Source of the DNA: UBA1563 sp041667115
Lineage (GTDB): Bacteria > Bacteroidota > Ignavibacteria > Ignavibacteriales > Ignavibacteriaceae
Assembly: GCA_041667115.1 (NCBI GenBank)
Contig: JBAYFO010000066.1
Span: 1 to 19,691, forward strand
Direction of reading: 5' to 3'
DNA length: 19,691 nt
The translations under genes were made by a program, and so were the position numbers. Below the pieces are notes generated by a model, which saw only the letters and a list, made by a program, of their open reading frames with translations, had not been told where the DNA came from and made no database searches. Positions 1 to 7,784 of the stretch are shown piece by piece (the stretch's first letter is position 1; each line of letters opens with the position of its first letter).

Positions 1-772
1 AACCGGCTATTCCATCTTCCCAAAACGTTCCTACAGAATTAAATTCTGCCGGGGAATTAAAATGTGCCAGAGGAAGTTTCCAGGCTGTTGGGAGTAAACC
101 CCAAAATGAATGCCATCCACCGACATAAGCAATGCCGAGAAAGAACACTAAAAAACCGGCGGTGAGAAGCATTATTCCTTGCACAAGATCGGTAAAAATA
201 ACAGCCGTTTGTCCTCCGAAGGTAATGTAAACGCCGGTTACAAATGCGGTCACCCATATCAAACCCATTAGGGTGATATGAAATTGCACTCCAAAGATTG
301 TAAGAAATTCAGGCATAAGGGGCATGATGGCTTTTCCCATGGTGAGAAATCCGATACCGACATAGCCAATCAAATAGAGGAGCTGTAAAATGGTAACCAA
401 AAATCTTGCTGAAGGGGAGAATCTTCTTTCAAAATATTCGGGGATTGAACGAACGCGAGAATAAATTATGATCGGTAACCATCCGAAGAGAAAGAAGGGG
501 ACAAAAAACCAATCATTGATATACGACATTGAAGAAGAAAAGCCGTATTTAAAACCCATAGCAGAATATTTAACAAAGCTATGGCTGCTGATTCCGGTAG
601 CAACAATAGACATGGCGATAATCCACCAGGTAAATCTTCTTCCGCCGAAAAAGAAATCATTTGTATCTTTATTGTATTTGGCAAAGTAGGTGCCGAAGAG
701 CAACATTGCGATCATGTAAATAACCAGAACGATCCAGTCTAACTCTGTGCCTATTTGGTGTATTGGGTGCAT
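1..772 (-). CDS. Sodium:solute symporter (SSS family), partial
   Basis: The frame is open from an ATG at 772 to the window edge, giving the first 257 residues; the C-terminal half is outside. It is a polytopic membrane protein. The start GTELDWIVLVIYMIAMLLFGTY, the GGRRFTWWIIAMSIVATGIS segment near residue 50, and FGGQTAVIFTDLVQG near residue 200 match the conserved early helices of the solute:sodium symporter family, which couples Na+ entry to uptake of sugars, amino acids, vitamins or anions. The substrate cannot be told from this part. An AGGA Shine-Dalgarno sequence overlaps the stop codon of the upstream 70-residue gene, and only 7 nt separate the two frames, so they are almost certainly co-transcribed and translationally coupled. 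Family call is strong; substrate unknown. Confidence 0.88.
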   Translation of the reverse strand, partial: MHPIHQIGTELDWIVLVIYMIAMLLFGTYFAKYNKDTNDFFFGGRRFTWWIIAMSIVATGISSHSFVKYSAMGFKYGFSSSMSYINDWFFVPFFLFGWLPIIIYSRVRSIPEYFERRFSPSARFLVTILQLLYLIGYVGIGFLTMGKAIMPLMPEFLTIFGVQFHITLMGLIWVTAFVTGVYITFGGQTAVIFTDLVQGIMLLTAGFLVFFLGIAYVGGWHSFWGLLPTAWKLPLAHFNSPAEFNSVGTFWEDGIAG

Positions 773-779
773 AAAGTTC

Positions 780-992
780 CTATAAATAAAGTGCGGCGAT
801 GATTAAAAAAGCGTGCATAATGGCAAAATAGAAATAGCCGAAGATGAGGACTTTCCACCAGAAACGATCCCGCTTTAAACGCATATCTAGTGCTTTTGTT
901 TTTCTAATAAGGATCATTCCGGCGAGGAAGAAAATTCCGCCGCCGACATATAAATAAATGTAGGGAAGCCAGGTGTTAAAAAAGTCAATCAT
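780..992 (-). CDS. Small two-helix membrane protein upstream of symporter
   Basis: This 70-residue protein has two hydrophobic segments (about residues 9-27 and 47-69) separated by a strongly basic loop (RKTKALDMRLKRDR), which predicts a hairpin with the loop in the cytoplasm. A GGAAAA sequence lies about 7 nt before the ATG. The stop is 7 nt from the start of the symporter, whose ribosome binding site overlaps it. The arrangement is like that of other SSS transporters that carry a tiny membrane partner just upstream (YhdT with PanF, DUF4212 with its symporter), but I see no sequence resemblance to those partners. A role as a symporter subunit or stability factor is inference from position only. 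Confidence 0.75.
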   Translation of the reverse strand: MIDFFNTWLPYIYLYVGGGIFFLAGMILIRKTKALDMRLKRDRFWWKVLIFGYFYFAIMHAFLIIAALYL

Positions 993-1163
993 GGATTTTC
1001 CAATTTAATAATTCTAAATTTTATAAGTGTCCCTCCTAAGTTAAGAACGTAGTGAAAGAGTTACAAATAATTTTGATTCGATATATTTGAATAATTCTCA
1101 AATTTAATTATTTCTCCCGTTCACTACATTCTATGATTCTCTTTTTAATACCTTTTCAGGGGA

Positions 1164-1289
1164 TTAAGAAAAGATAAAACTATAAAGCAAATAAATGATT
1201 CCTGCAATAAACGTTAGAGCGACAGATCCGACTAAAAAATATAATGGCAGATCCGACAACTCAAATTTTTTTTTAACTTCCGTTGACAT
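1164..1289 (-). CDS. Tiny single-helix membrane protein, 41 residues
   Basis: An ATG at 1289 has a good Shine-Dalgarno sequence (AAGGA) 5 nt upstream and opens a 41-residue frame. The protein starts MSTEVKKKFELSDLP, a charged and probably cytoplasmic tail, followed by one long hydrophobic helix (about residues 16-40). It lies downstream of the 129-residue exported protein on the same strand, 86 nt away, and 171 nt upstream of the 70-residue gene. It resembles in plan, and in its MS(S/T)ExKK opening, the 36-residue protein at 2440-2550. Function is unknown; small single-helix proteins often attach to larger membrane complexes. The ribosome binding site and clean hydropathy pattern support a real gene. 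Confidence 0.62.
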   Translation of the reverse strand: MSTEVKKKFELSDLPLYFLVGSVALTFIAGIIYLLYSFIFS

Positions 1290-1375
1290 AACTATTCCTT
1301 GTTTCAATTTTTATAATAATAATTAGATTGATGGATCAATCCTTAGTAAGGATTGATATTGTTAAATTGGTAATA

Positions 1376-1765
1376 TTATAAAAATACCGGAGGACTTCTA
1401 GGACCTGCTTGTGAAAAAGTTTCTGTAGAGTTTTTTTGGGTGAGTGGAGTAACCTGATAATAAACCGAAGAGAAAGTAGAATTATAATCTGAATATCTAA
1501 TTAAATAATTAGAATCTTGATTTTGAAAAACCTTTGCACCGGACACCGGCTTTTCACTAATTCTTACAACGATATCGGTAGTAAGCCAAAAGTCTGCACT
1601 CGTTAGAGCCGGAGAATGTATGGGATGATTTTTTTCGTAAGGGTTTTTATCTTCACTTCCCTTTGAATAGAACGGGAAGATGAAAACTCCAAAGAAAAAA
1701 TAAAGAGCGAACGGGGCAGAAAGTCTGCCCACATTCCTCTTGTTGAATATTTTGTTGAAAATCAT
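1376..1765 (-). CDS. Hypothetical exported or membrane-anchored protein
   Basis: I do not recognise this 129-residue protein. The frame opens at a TTG at 1801, but the ATG at 1765 is preferred because AAAGG lies about 12 nt before it and the protein then begins with a basic stretch (KIFNKRNVGR) and a hydrophobic segment of about 20 residues, a signal peptide or anchor; a GTG at 1768 is an alternative. The mature part is polar, with DFWLTTDIVVRISEKPVSG around the middle and a Ser/Thr/Pro-rich tail (ending PRSPPVFL). It runs divergently from the secreted protein at 1991, and the 225-bp gap between them would hold both promoters. Moderate confidence that it is coding. Confidence 0.5.
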   Translation of the reverse strand: MIFNKIFNKRNVGRLSAPFALYFFFGVFIFPFYSKGSEDKNPYEKNHPIHSPALTSADFWLTTDIVVRISEKPVSGAKVFQNQDSNYLIRYSDYNSTFSSVYYQVTPLTQKNSTETFSQAGPRSPPVFL

Positions 1766-1990
1766 CACGAGAAATTTACCTTTAAATGAAGGGAAAAACA
1801 AAGCTCATTTATTTCTAGCAGTACTTTTTTCCCTTTAATAAAATAATCCGGAGAAATTCTCTATCTGTTTTAATAATCGTTCTTCTGCAAATATTTTTTT
1901 TCATTAACATCTTTTAGACTTGTCCATTTCCATTGCAACTAACTGAAAAATAATATAACTTGCATCAAAAGTTGAACAACCGGTGACTAA

Positions 1991-2320
1991 TTGAAACGTT
2001 ATAACTATATTCTTCTGATCTGTGCATATATTCTTTCCGGAATGTTGCACCTTGCTAGTCAGGAGAAAACTTTTTTATTATGTCAAAACAGTATTTCCAC
2101 AAAAACCTCGTCCCCCGTACAGTCTTTTATTTATACCTCCAGATTACCAAAACACATTGTTTCATCTGCACAATCAAGTACCGATACAAACGCACATCCC
2201 ATTATTGAAGACAGCCGCAGTGATTATGAGTTAATTGAAATTATTAGAAATAAAGAAATATGTTATCACGTCAATCCTTCTTTAACCAAACCCAGCAACA
2301 AGGCTCCTCCAAAATCTTAA
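1991..2320 (+). CDS. Hypothetical secreted protein, 109 residues
   Basis: I do not recognise this protein. The TTG start at 1991 gives a classic signal peptide (MKRYNYILLICAYILSGMLH, then LASQ as a likely cleavage area). The next ATG (2041) would remove it, which is why the TTG is chosen although its Shine-Dalgarno sequence is weak. The rest is low-complexity and Ser/Thr-rich, then more structured (SDYELIEIIRNKEICYHVNPSLT), and ends in a Lys/Pro-rich tail. It is followed after 119 nt by a tiny single-helix protein, mirroring the divergent pair on the other strand. An overlapping frame at 2022-2234 looks like a shadow. Coding status is moderate. Confidence 0.48.
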   Translation: MKRYNYILLICAYILSGMLHLASQEKTFLLCQNSISTKTSSPVQSFIYTSRLPKHIVSSAQSSTDTNAHPIIEDSRSDYELIEIIRNKEICYHVNPSLTKPSNKAPPKS

Positions 2321-2439
2321 GTTCTCTTTCGTAATAAAAAACTAAAAATCAACGCTTGCGTGTTCTCTTCGGTATGGATAAGAGAAAACGTTTGTTGAAT
2401 TATTTCATTATTGAATTTCGAGAAAAGGAGTTTAGCATC

Positions 2440-2550
2440 ATGAGTTCTGAAGATAAAAAAGATAATTCCCCGGCTTTTGCAGCTTTTTTAGTTGTTACTA
2501 TCGTGTTAGGTACAATAGTAATCCTACTTAAGATTGCTGGAGTTTATTAA
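2440..2550 (+). CDS. Tiny single-helix membrane protein, 36 residues
   Basis: The frame can be extended back to 2356, but the ATG at 2440 has a strong Shine-Dalgarno sequence (AAAAGGAG, 9 nt upstream), so the protein is 36 residues. It has a charged start (MSSEDKKDNSP) and one hydrophobic helix (about residues 12-33), ending LKIAGVY. It sits downstream of the secreted protein at 1991-2320, probably in the same transcript. It shares plan and N-terminal style with the 41-residue protein at 1164-1289. Function is unknown. It could be a small accessory subunit of a membrane complex, but nothing nearby identifies the partner. Confidence 0.65.
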   Translation: MSSEDKKDNSPAFAAFLVVTIVLGTIVILLKIAGVY

Positions 2551-2742
2551 AGATATTTTTAATTGATCGGTATCATTCAAAAGTTTATCAATTCTTAACG
2601 GTGAACTGTTTGCTTCACAAATGCTAACACATGCTCCGCGAAATTGGTTAAATGCATCCGGTCTGTCTAGTATGATAGGCCGGAGGTTTAAATCCTCTTG
2701 CGCTGGAATGTGAAAGTAAATTTAACATTAAAAGGATGCAAA

Positions 2743-3972
2743 ATGGAAAAAACAGAATTTTTTGAAACAGCTGTTCTACAAGGATTTTATGGAGTTGACA
2801 AAGGGGGATTGACTGGAAAAAAAGATAATGTACGCAAATACTGGGAGGATATCTCTATAAAAACGGCAATTAGGAAATCTATTCTGGATTTACGGAATCA
2901 CAAAGAAAAATTGCGCATTGTTGATCTGGGGTGTGGGAGCGGCGAAGGATACGAATTATTAACACACATACCGCCGGTAAACAAAACAACAATTCAACGT
3001 GATTTTCTGTTGACCGATTCTGATATTCAGGTATACCTTGGTGTGGATATTTCTCCTTCGATGATTAAACAAGGTAAAGACAATTATAAAGGGAAAGATA
3101 ACGTTCAGTTTCTTGAAGGGAATTTAGCTGCCGATCATAGTTTCTTAAATAAGGGTCCATTTGATATTTATTTCTCAAGTTATTCTTCCCCTTCTCATTT
3201 TACAGATACAGAAATAAGAGACCTTATCGAAAGTATTTTTAAATCGAATACAGACTCATTTATGTTGGCGCTTGATCTGTTTGGAAAATTTTCTCCCGAA
3301 TGGCCGCAGTATTGGAATCAAAAAAATGTAGATTTACTGCCATATAACATGTCTTGGTTGTATCCAACGGATACGCACGAAGAGACGAAGCCGGAAAACT
3401 ATTCTGTCCGTTTTTGGGGCGCCGAAGAAATTAGAGATTTGATCGCGGAAATAGCTCTCAAAAATAATCGCCAGGCAACTGTTAAATGTATTGACCGCTC
3501 GATTCTTGTTGGCAGACATATGGAAACAGGCTTTTATAATCAGCATCCTCAAAACTTGCGGTTCGAAGTAAACAAGTTCTTTGACCGTGACTACCGTGGT
3601 GCAGTTGGACATTTACAAGCGGATATTTCATATCTGGACTTTTTAAAAGAATCACATCCACTCGAATACCGGCGCATTTCATATTATGATAATTTGTGGA
3701 ATACTACAATCAGTTTTCTTGATGCCCTGATGAATAAGAAAAAAACACCTGCAGCGGAAATACTTGAGCGCGCGCCCGATGAATTAAAAGAAGAATTACA
3801 TATGCTTCAGTGGCTTGATGGAAATTCTTCCCGTTTCCCTGTTGTTGATTTTTGGGCTAGCATTATGGGTCCACAAGTTGCCTGTGTACTACGCAACCTG
3901 GAGTTCGGTCTCCCGGAGGGATTAGGCTGTGGTCACGGGCTGTTTTGCACTATTGATGTAAGTAAACAATAA
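2743..3972 (+). CDS. SAM-dependent methyltransferase with long C-terminal region
   Basis: The start is the ATG at 2743, with AAAGGA 6 nt upstream; an in-frame TTG at 2698 has no such site. The 409-residue protein has a class I methyltransferase core: motif I VDLGCGSGEG at residues 60-69, an acidic residue ending strand 2 (GVDIS, D102), and FDIYFSSYSSPSHF in the motif IV region. The C-terminal half (about residues 260-409) is not part of the usual fold; it contains FDRDYRGAVGHLQADISYLDF and ends in a Gly/Cys-containing tail (GLGCGHGLFC), perhaps a substrate-recognition domain. The methyl acceptor cannot be told. It stands alone on the plus strand, about 190 nt after a tiny gene and 200 nt before the ClC gene. 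Confidence 0.8.
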   Translation: MEKTEFFETAVLQGFYGVDKGGLTGKKDNVRKYWEDISIKTAIRKSILDLRNHKEKLRIVDLGCGSGEGYELLTHIPPVNKTTIQRDFLLTDSDIQVYLGVDISPSMIKQGKDNYKGKDNVQFLEGNLAADHSFLNKGPFDIYFSSYSSPSHFTDTEIRDLIESIFKSNTDSFMLALDLFGKFSPEWPQYWNQKNVDLLPYNMSWLYPTDTHEETKPENYSVRFWGAEEIRDLIAEIALKNNRQATVKCIDRSILVGRHMETGFYNQHPQNLRFEVNKFFDRDYRGAVGHLQADISYLDFLKESHPLEYRRISYYDNLWNTTISFLDALMNKKKTPAAEILERAPDELKEELHMLQWLDGNSSRFPVVDFWASIMGPQVACVLRNLEFGLPEGLGCGHGLFCTIDVSKQ

Positions 3973-4172
3973 TTTTGAGTAAAGTAAAACACCCTAATAC
4001 TTCTCCAGAGATCAGAAATAGCTTTTAGAAGATCGTTCAAAAAACATGCAGTATTCTTTTTGTATTCGTAGAATTCTAAAATGCAACCGGAGAGAGTAGT
4101 AAAAAAAAGGAAAGAAATTCTTATTTTAAAAATAGAAACTTCTTTAAATGATAAAACCGGTTTGAATCTTCG

Positions 4173-5963
4173 ATGAAAAACAAAAGTAGCGCTAAATTTT
4201 TAATGGTTTTTAAGAAACTACTTCCGTTTATTTTCCATGATCCCTCTAATAAAACATCCGTAATTATTCTTAGTATAATAATTGGTGCAATTGCCGGAAT
4301 TATTGCCGTAGTATTAAAGTCAAGCGTAAGTTTTTCGCATGAACTGGCATTATCCATCATGCAGCGGTATTCAATTAAAATTGTTTTTCTGCTGCCCTTA
4401 ATTGGAATATTGTTAACGGTTCTTTTTGTACAATTCTTTTTCAAAGGAGTTCATACAAAAGGATTGAGCGACATTATTCATTCTATTGCAAAAGGCAAAA
4501 TTGACATTCCTTTTCAAAGAACGTACTCCCATATTATTGCAAGTACGTTAACCGTGGGATTGGGAGGAAGTCTTGGGCTTGAAGCCCCTATTGCCGCAAC
4601 CGGCGCAGCTATCGGTGCCAACATTGGAAAAAGTTTAAAGCTGAATTATAAATTCAAAACATTATTTATTGCATGTGGAACGGCTGCCGGTATTTCAGCT
4701 ATTTTTAATAGCCCCCTTGCCGGAGTAATTTTTGCTTTCGAAGTTCTTGTTTCGGAAATTTCGGTTCCATTCTTAATTCCGGTGCTAATTTCCTCGGCAA
4801 CCGCAGCGGTATTTTCCAATTTTATGCATAGCGGACAACTTTTTATTTTAGTTACGCAGGGTTGGAAGTTAACGGCAATTCCTTTTTATATTCTGCTTGG
4901 AGTTTTTTGTGGATTAATTTCCGCTTATACTATCCGCTCAACTTTTTTTATTGAAAATTACTTCCGTTCAATTAAAAATAAATTTTCGCGGGCTGTAATC
5001 GGAGGCTTGGGAGTATCGTTTCTCGTTTTCCTTTTTCTTCCGTTGTTCGGTGAAGGTTATCTTTCGGTTAAACAAGTCCTCCACACAGAATATTATTCAT
5101 TGATACAAAACAGTATTTTTTCAATCCCGCTTCCGTTTGATTGGTTTTTACTTCTTTTCGTTTTTCTTTTGATCCTCTTAAAACCGGTAGCTTCAGGGCT
5201 AACAATTGGTGCAGGAGGTGATGGCGGAATTATTGCTCCTTCTCTTTTCATGGGGGCAATGTCAGGCTTTTTCCTGGCACAATTATTTAGAACCCTCGGG
5301 ATCATTGAATTAAATACTGCCAACTTTATTGCGGTTGGAATGGCGGGAATTCTTTCCGGCGTTATCCGCGCTCCGTTAACGGGAATTTTTCTTATTGCAG
5401 AAATTACCGGCGGCTATATTCTTTTTGTTCCGCTAATGATTGTTGTTTCCACCTCATATTTTATTTCAAAATATTTTGAAAAGAACTCCGTTTATACCAA
5501 AGTTTTATTTGAAAAAGGTTTCGACGACGTAACCAACAAAGATGCCGCTTTACTAAGTAAAATTTCAATTGGTGAATTGATTGAGAAGGATTTTTCTCCT
5601 GTTAATCCTAACGCAACACTTGCGCAATTTCTCGAGGTGATGACCCACTCCAAAAGAAATGTTTTTCCCGTTGTTGATGAGGTGAACACCTACCTTGGAT
5701 TAATTTATCTTGACGATATTAGAGAGGTGATGTTGGATAAGGAACTCTACGATATCTTATTGGTTTATGAAATAATGAGGAGTGATGGCTGCACCGTTGA
5801 TGTTGACGAATCAATGCACTCGGTAATTGACAAGTTTGAACAAACTAATACGTGGAATTTACCGGTGGTTAAAAATGGAAAATATGCCGGGTTTGTTTCA
5901 AAATCGGCTGTTCTAACGTTATACCGGAAACATGTTGTTCAACAAGCGGAAGAAATAATCTAA
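4173..5963 (+). CDS. ClC-family chloride channel/transporter with CBS pair
   Basis: The 596-residue protein has a ClC membrane domain (about residues 30-440) and two CBS domains (about 466-590). The gating-glutamate segment is GGSLGLEAP with E137, and GGIIAPS at 351-357 corresponds to the GxFxP anion-site motif. Two positions are atypical. The segment aligned with GSGIP reads HTKGLSD (about 94-100), so the usual anion-coordinating serine seems absent. The residue after E190 in AFEVL, matching the internal proton glutamate of E. coli ClC-ec1, is valine, as in known ClC channels. This favours a channel or unusual coupling, but is inferred from my alignment by eye. The CBS pair usually senses adenine nucleotides. 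The start lacks a clear Shine-Dalgarno sequence; a palindrome AAACCGGTTT lies just upstream. Confidence 0.9.
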   Translation: MKNKSSAKFLMVFKKLLPFIFHDPSNKTSVIILSIIIGAIAGIIAVVLKSSVSFSHELALSIMQRYSIKIVFLLPLIGILLTVLFVQFFFKGVHTKGLSDIIHSIAKGKIDIPFQRTYSHIIASTLTVGLGGSLGLEAPIAATGAAIGANIGKSLKLNYKFKTLFIACGTAAGISAIFNSPLAGVIFAFEVLVSEISVPFLIPVLISSATAAVFSNFMHSGQLFILVTQGWKLTAIPFYILLGVFCGLISAYTIRSTFFIENYFRSIKNKFSRAVIGGLGVSFLVFLFLPLFGEGYLSVKQVLHTEYYSLIQNSIFSIPLPFDWFLLLFVFLLILLKPVASGLTIGAGGDGGIIAPSLFMGAMSGFFLAQLFRTLGIIELNTANFIAVGMAGILSGVIRAPLTGIFLIAEITGGYILFVPLMIVVSTSYFISKYFEKNSVYTKVLFEKGFDDVTNKDAALLSKISIGELIEKDFSPVNPNATLAQFLEVMTHSKRNVFPVVDEVNTYLGLIYLDDIREVMLDKELYDILLVYEIMRSDGCTVDVDESMHSVIDKFEQTNTWNLPVVKNGKYAGFVSKSAVLTLYRKHVVQQAEEII

Positions 5964-5980
5964 TTGTTGTTTGCTAAAAG

Positions 5981-6003
5981 CTCGAAACCCATCGAGAGTT
6001 TTT
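5981..6003 (+). terminator. Possible weak terminator after ClC gene
   Basis: A 5-bp stem (CTCGA/TCGAG) with a 6-nt loop is followed by AG and five T residues, 17 nt after the ClC stop codon and before the DUF47-Pit operon. The stem is short, so termination may be partial. Confidence 0.4.
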
Positions 6004-6054
6004 CATTATTTGTTATTTTACATATAAGAAATTATTGATTTGAAAGGAATGAAA

Positions 6055-6672
6055 ATGTTTAAAGGACTACTCCCAAAAGAAGAAAAATATTTTGATGATT
6101 TCAAAGAAATCATTACACATGTTCAAGCGATGGCAAAGGCAACTCATGTCTTCTTTTCTGCCGAAGACTATGACAAAGAAATTTTTCTGAAAATAAAGCC
6201 GCTCGAGAAACGTTGTGATGAAGTAAGCTCGAGAGTAATTAAAAGGTTGAACAATACTTTTATCACTCCGTTTGATAGAGAAGACATTTTTAGTTTGATA
6301 AAAAAAATTGACAACATTGGTGATATTTTATTGGGTACGGTTGCACGCGTAGATACCTACAGCTTAACCGAAAAAATTGTAGGGGCAGACAAAATTGCCG
6401 CGATTGTTCTTCAACAGACTAAGGAATTGGAGACGGTTATCAATGGATTAAAATCAAAGGAAAAACAAATAAACGAATGCAAAGCGGTTAGGGATTTAGA
6501 GTCCGAAGCCGACAATATTTACCGCGCTTCCTTAAAAAAACTTTTCCTTGAAGAAAAAGATGCGATCAATCTAATAAAGAAAAAGGAAATTCTTGAGATG
6601 TTGGAAAAAGCATCCGACAAATGCCAGTCAACGGCAAATGTTATAATTTCAATCTTAATTAAAAACTCGTAA
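6055..6672 (+). CDS. DUF47 (PhoU-like) accessory protein of Pit transporter
   Basis: This 205-residue protein belongs to the DUF47/PhoU_div family, helical proteins encoded next to Pit phosphate transporters and thought to modulate them. It opens MFKGLLPKEEKYFDDF and continues with long amphipathic helices; the region LIKKIDNIGDILLGTVARV (about residues 81-100) and the acidic pair in RDLESEADNIYR near residue 150 are typical of the family. The frame can start at a TTG (6040) or ATG (6049), but AAAGGA at 6043-6048 places the ATG at 6055 at the right distance. Only 5 nt separate it from the Pit gene, so the two form an operon. No Pho-box-like repeat precedes it, unlike the genes after 12 kb. 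Confidence 0.9.
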   Translation: MFKGLLPKEEKYFDDFKEIITHVQAMAKATHVFFSAEDYDKEIFLKIKPLEKRCDEVSSRVIKRLNNTFITPFDREDIFSLIKKIDNIGDILLGTVARVDTYSLTEKIVGADKIAAIVLQQTKELETVINGLKSKEKQINECKAVRDLESEADNIYRASLKKLFLEEKDAINLIKKKEILEMLEKASDKCQSTANVIISILIKNS

Positions 6673-6677
6673 CGCAT

Positions 6678-7685
6678 ATGGTCTTTCCAATAACAATTAT
6701 TCTTTTGGCGCTTCTTTTTGATTTTTATAACGGGATGAATGATGCCGCTAATTCAATTGCAACTGTTGTATCAACCAGAGTATTAACTCCTTTTCGTGCA
6801 GTACTCTGGGCAGCGTTTTTCAATTTTATCGCCGCTTTCGTTTTTGGTACAGCTGTAGCTAAAACTATCGGTGCCGGGTTAGTGGAATCATCGATAATCG
6901 ATTATCAAGTTATTTTCTCTGCATTAATTGGAGCTGTTGTCCTTTCTTCCGTTTGTACTCATTTCGGACTTCCCATAAGTGTATCACATGCAATTATCGG
7001 TGGACTCGTAGGAGCAGCGCTAATAAAAGTTGGTCCCGCCAGCATTATTTTTTCAGGTTTTATCAAAGTATTAGTTTTTATTTTCATTGCTCCGATTATG
7101 GGCTACGTCATTTCTTATTTTTTTTCTATCGTTATCTTATGGCTTGTTAGGAACAGATCACCAAGAATCGTTGATAAATATTTTAGAAAATTACAATTGA
7201 TTTCTGCCGCTCTTTTTAGTCTAAGTCATGGAGCAAATGACGCGCAAAAGACTATGGGAATTATTACGATGGTTTTGGTCCTTATGGCTGTCGGGGGAAA
7301 TCCGGCGTTGGTTGGAAAATCATTTAATGTGCCCTTCTGGGTAGTGATAATGAGTCACTCGGTTATTGCGCTTGGCACTATGATTGGTGGATGGAAAGTA
7401 ATTAAAACATTGGGAATGCGCATGACAAAACTAAGTCCGTTTGGTGGATTTAGCGCTGAAACCTCTGCCGGAATTACCATTGTTATCGCTACGCTTTTCG
7501 GAATTCCTGTTAGTACTACGCATACTATTACCGGTGCAATAACCGGTGTTGGGGCAATCAAAGGATTTTCGGCAGTTCGTTGGGGTGTTGCCAGAAATAT
7601 TTTGTGGGCTTGGGTATTAACCATTCCACTTTCCGGATTAATTTCCGGATTAGTGTATTGGATAGCTGTTACGTTTGTAATATAA
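6678..7685 (+). CDS. pit: Low-affinity inorganic phosphate transporter, Pit family
   Basis: The 335-residue polytopic protein has the two inverted signature repeats of the PiT family: FDFYNGMNDAANSIA near residue 14 and SLSHGANDAQKTMG at about 181-194. Matching internal repeats GLPISVSHAIIGG (about 97-109) and GIPVSTTHTITG occur in the two halves. PiT proteins import phosphate, usually as a metal-phosphate complex, driven by the proton or sodium gradient across the inner membrane. The length matches the short bacterial PiT forms without a large central loop. The gene follows the DUF47 gene by 5 nt, the usual pairing. It would be the constitutive, low-affinity route, consistent with the absence of Pho-box-like repeats here. 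Confidence 0.93.
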   Translation: MVFPITIILLALLFDFYNGMNDAANSIATVVSTRVLTPFRAVLWAAFFNFIAAFVFGTAVAKTIGAGLVESSIIDYQVIFSALIGAVVLSSVCTHFGLPISVSHAIIGGLVGAALIKVGPASIIFSGFIKVLVFIFIAPIMGYVISYFFSIVILWLVRNRSPRIVDKYFRKLQLISAALFSLSHGANDAQKTMGIITMVLVLMAVGGNPALVGKSFNVPFWVVIMSHSVIALGTMIGGWKVIKTLGMRMTKLSPFGGFSAETSAGITIVIATLFGIPVSTTHTITGAITGVGAIKGFSAVRWGVARNILWAWVLTIPLSGLISGLVYWIAVTFVI

Positions 7686-7784
7686 AAGTTGTAAGTTTTC
7701 AGTGATCAGTCGTCAGTTAAAATCGAATAAAAATTTTTATCTAAATTCTACGGCTGATGTTTTAATAAAAAAGGAATAAACCAG

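Noticed and set aside
2022..2234. 70-codon frame overlapping the 109-residue secreted protein.
   Set aside because: The other frame carries the signal peptide and reads on further; this one has no ribosome site or recognisable content.
2632..2706. tRNA-like stretch: a D-arm-like GCGAAATTGGTTAAATGC, a TCCGG/CCGGA stem, and a T-arm-like GGTTTAAATCC.
   Set aside because: No 5' strand pairs with the 3' acceptor candidate (TTGCGCT or TGCGCTG), the anticodon-type loop would be 18 nt, and the T stem overlaps the other stem. It could be a decayed tRNA, but I cannot support a gene.
7695..7720. Short repeated words (cagtgatcagtcgtcagt) after the Pit gene, considered as an operator or att site.
   Set aside because: No symmetric arms or second copy in the window; looks like ordinary spacer.
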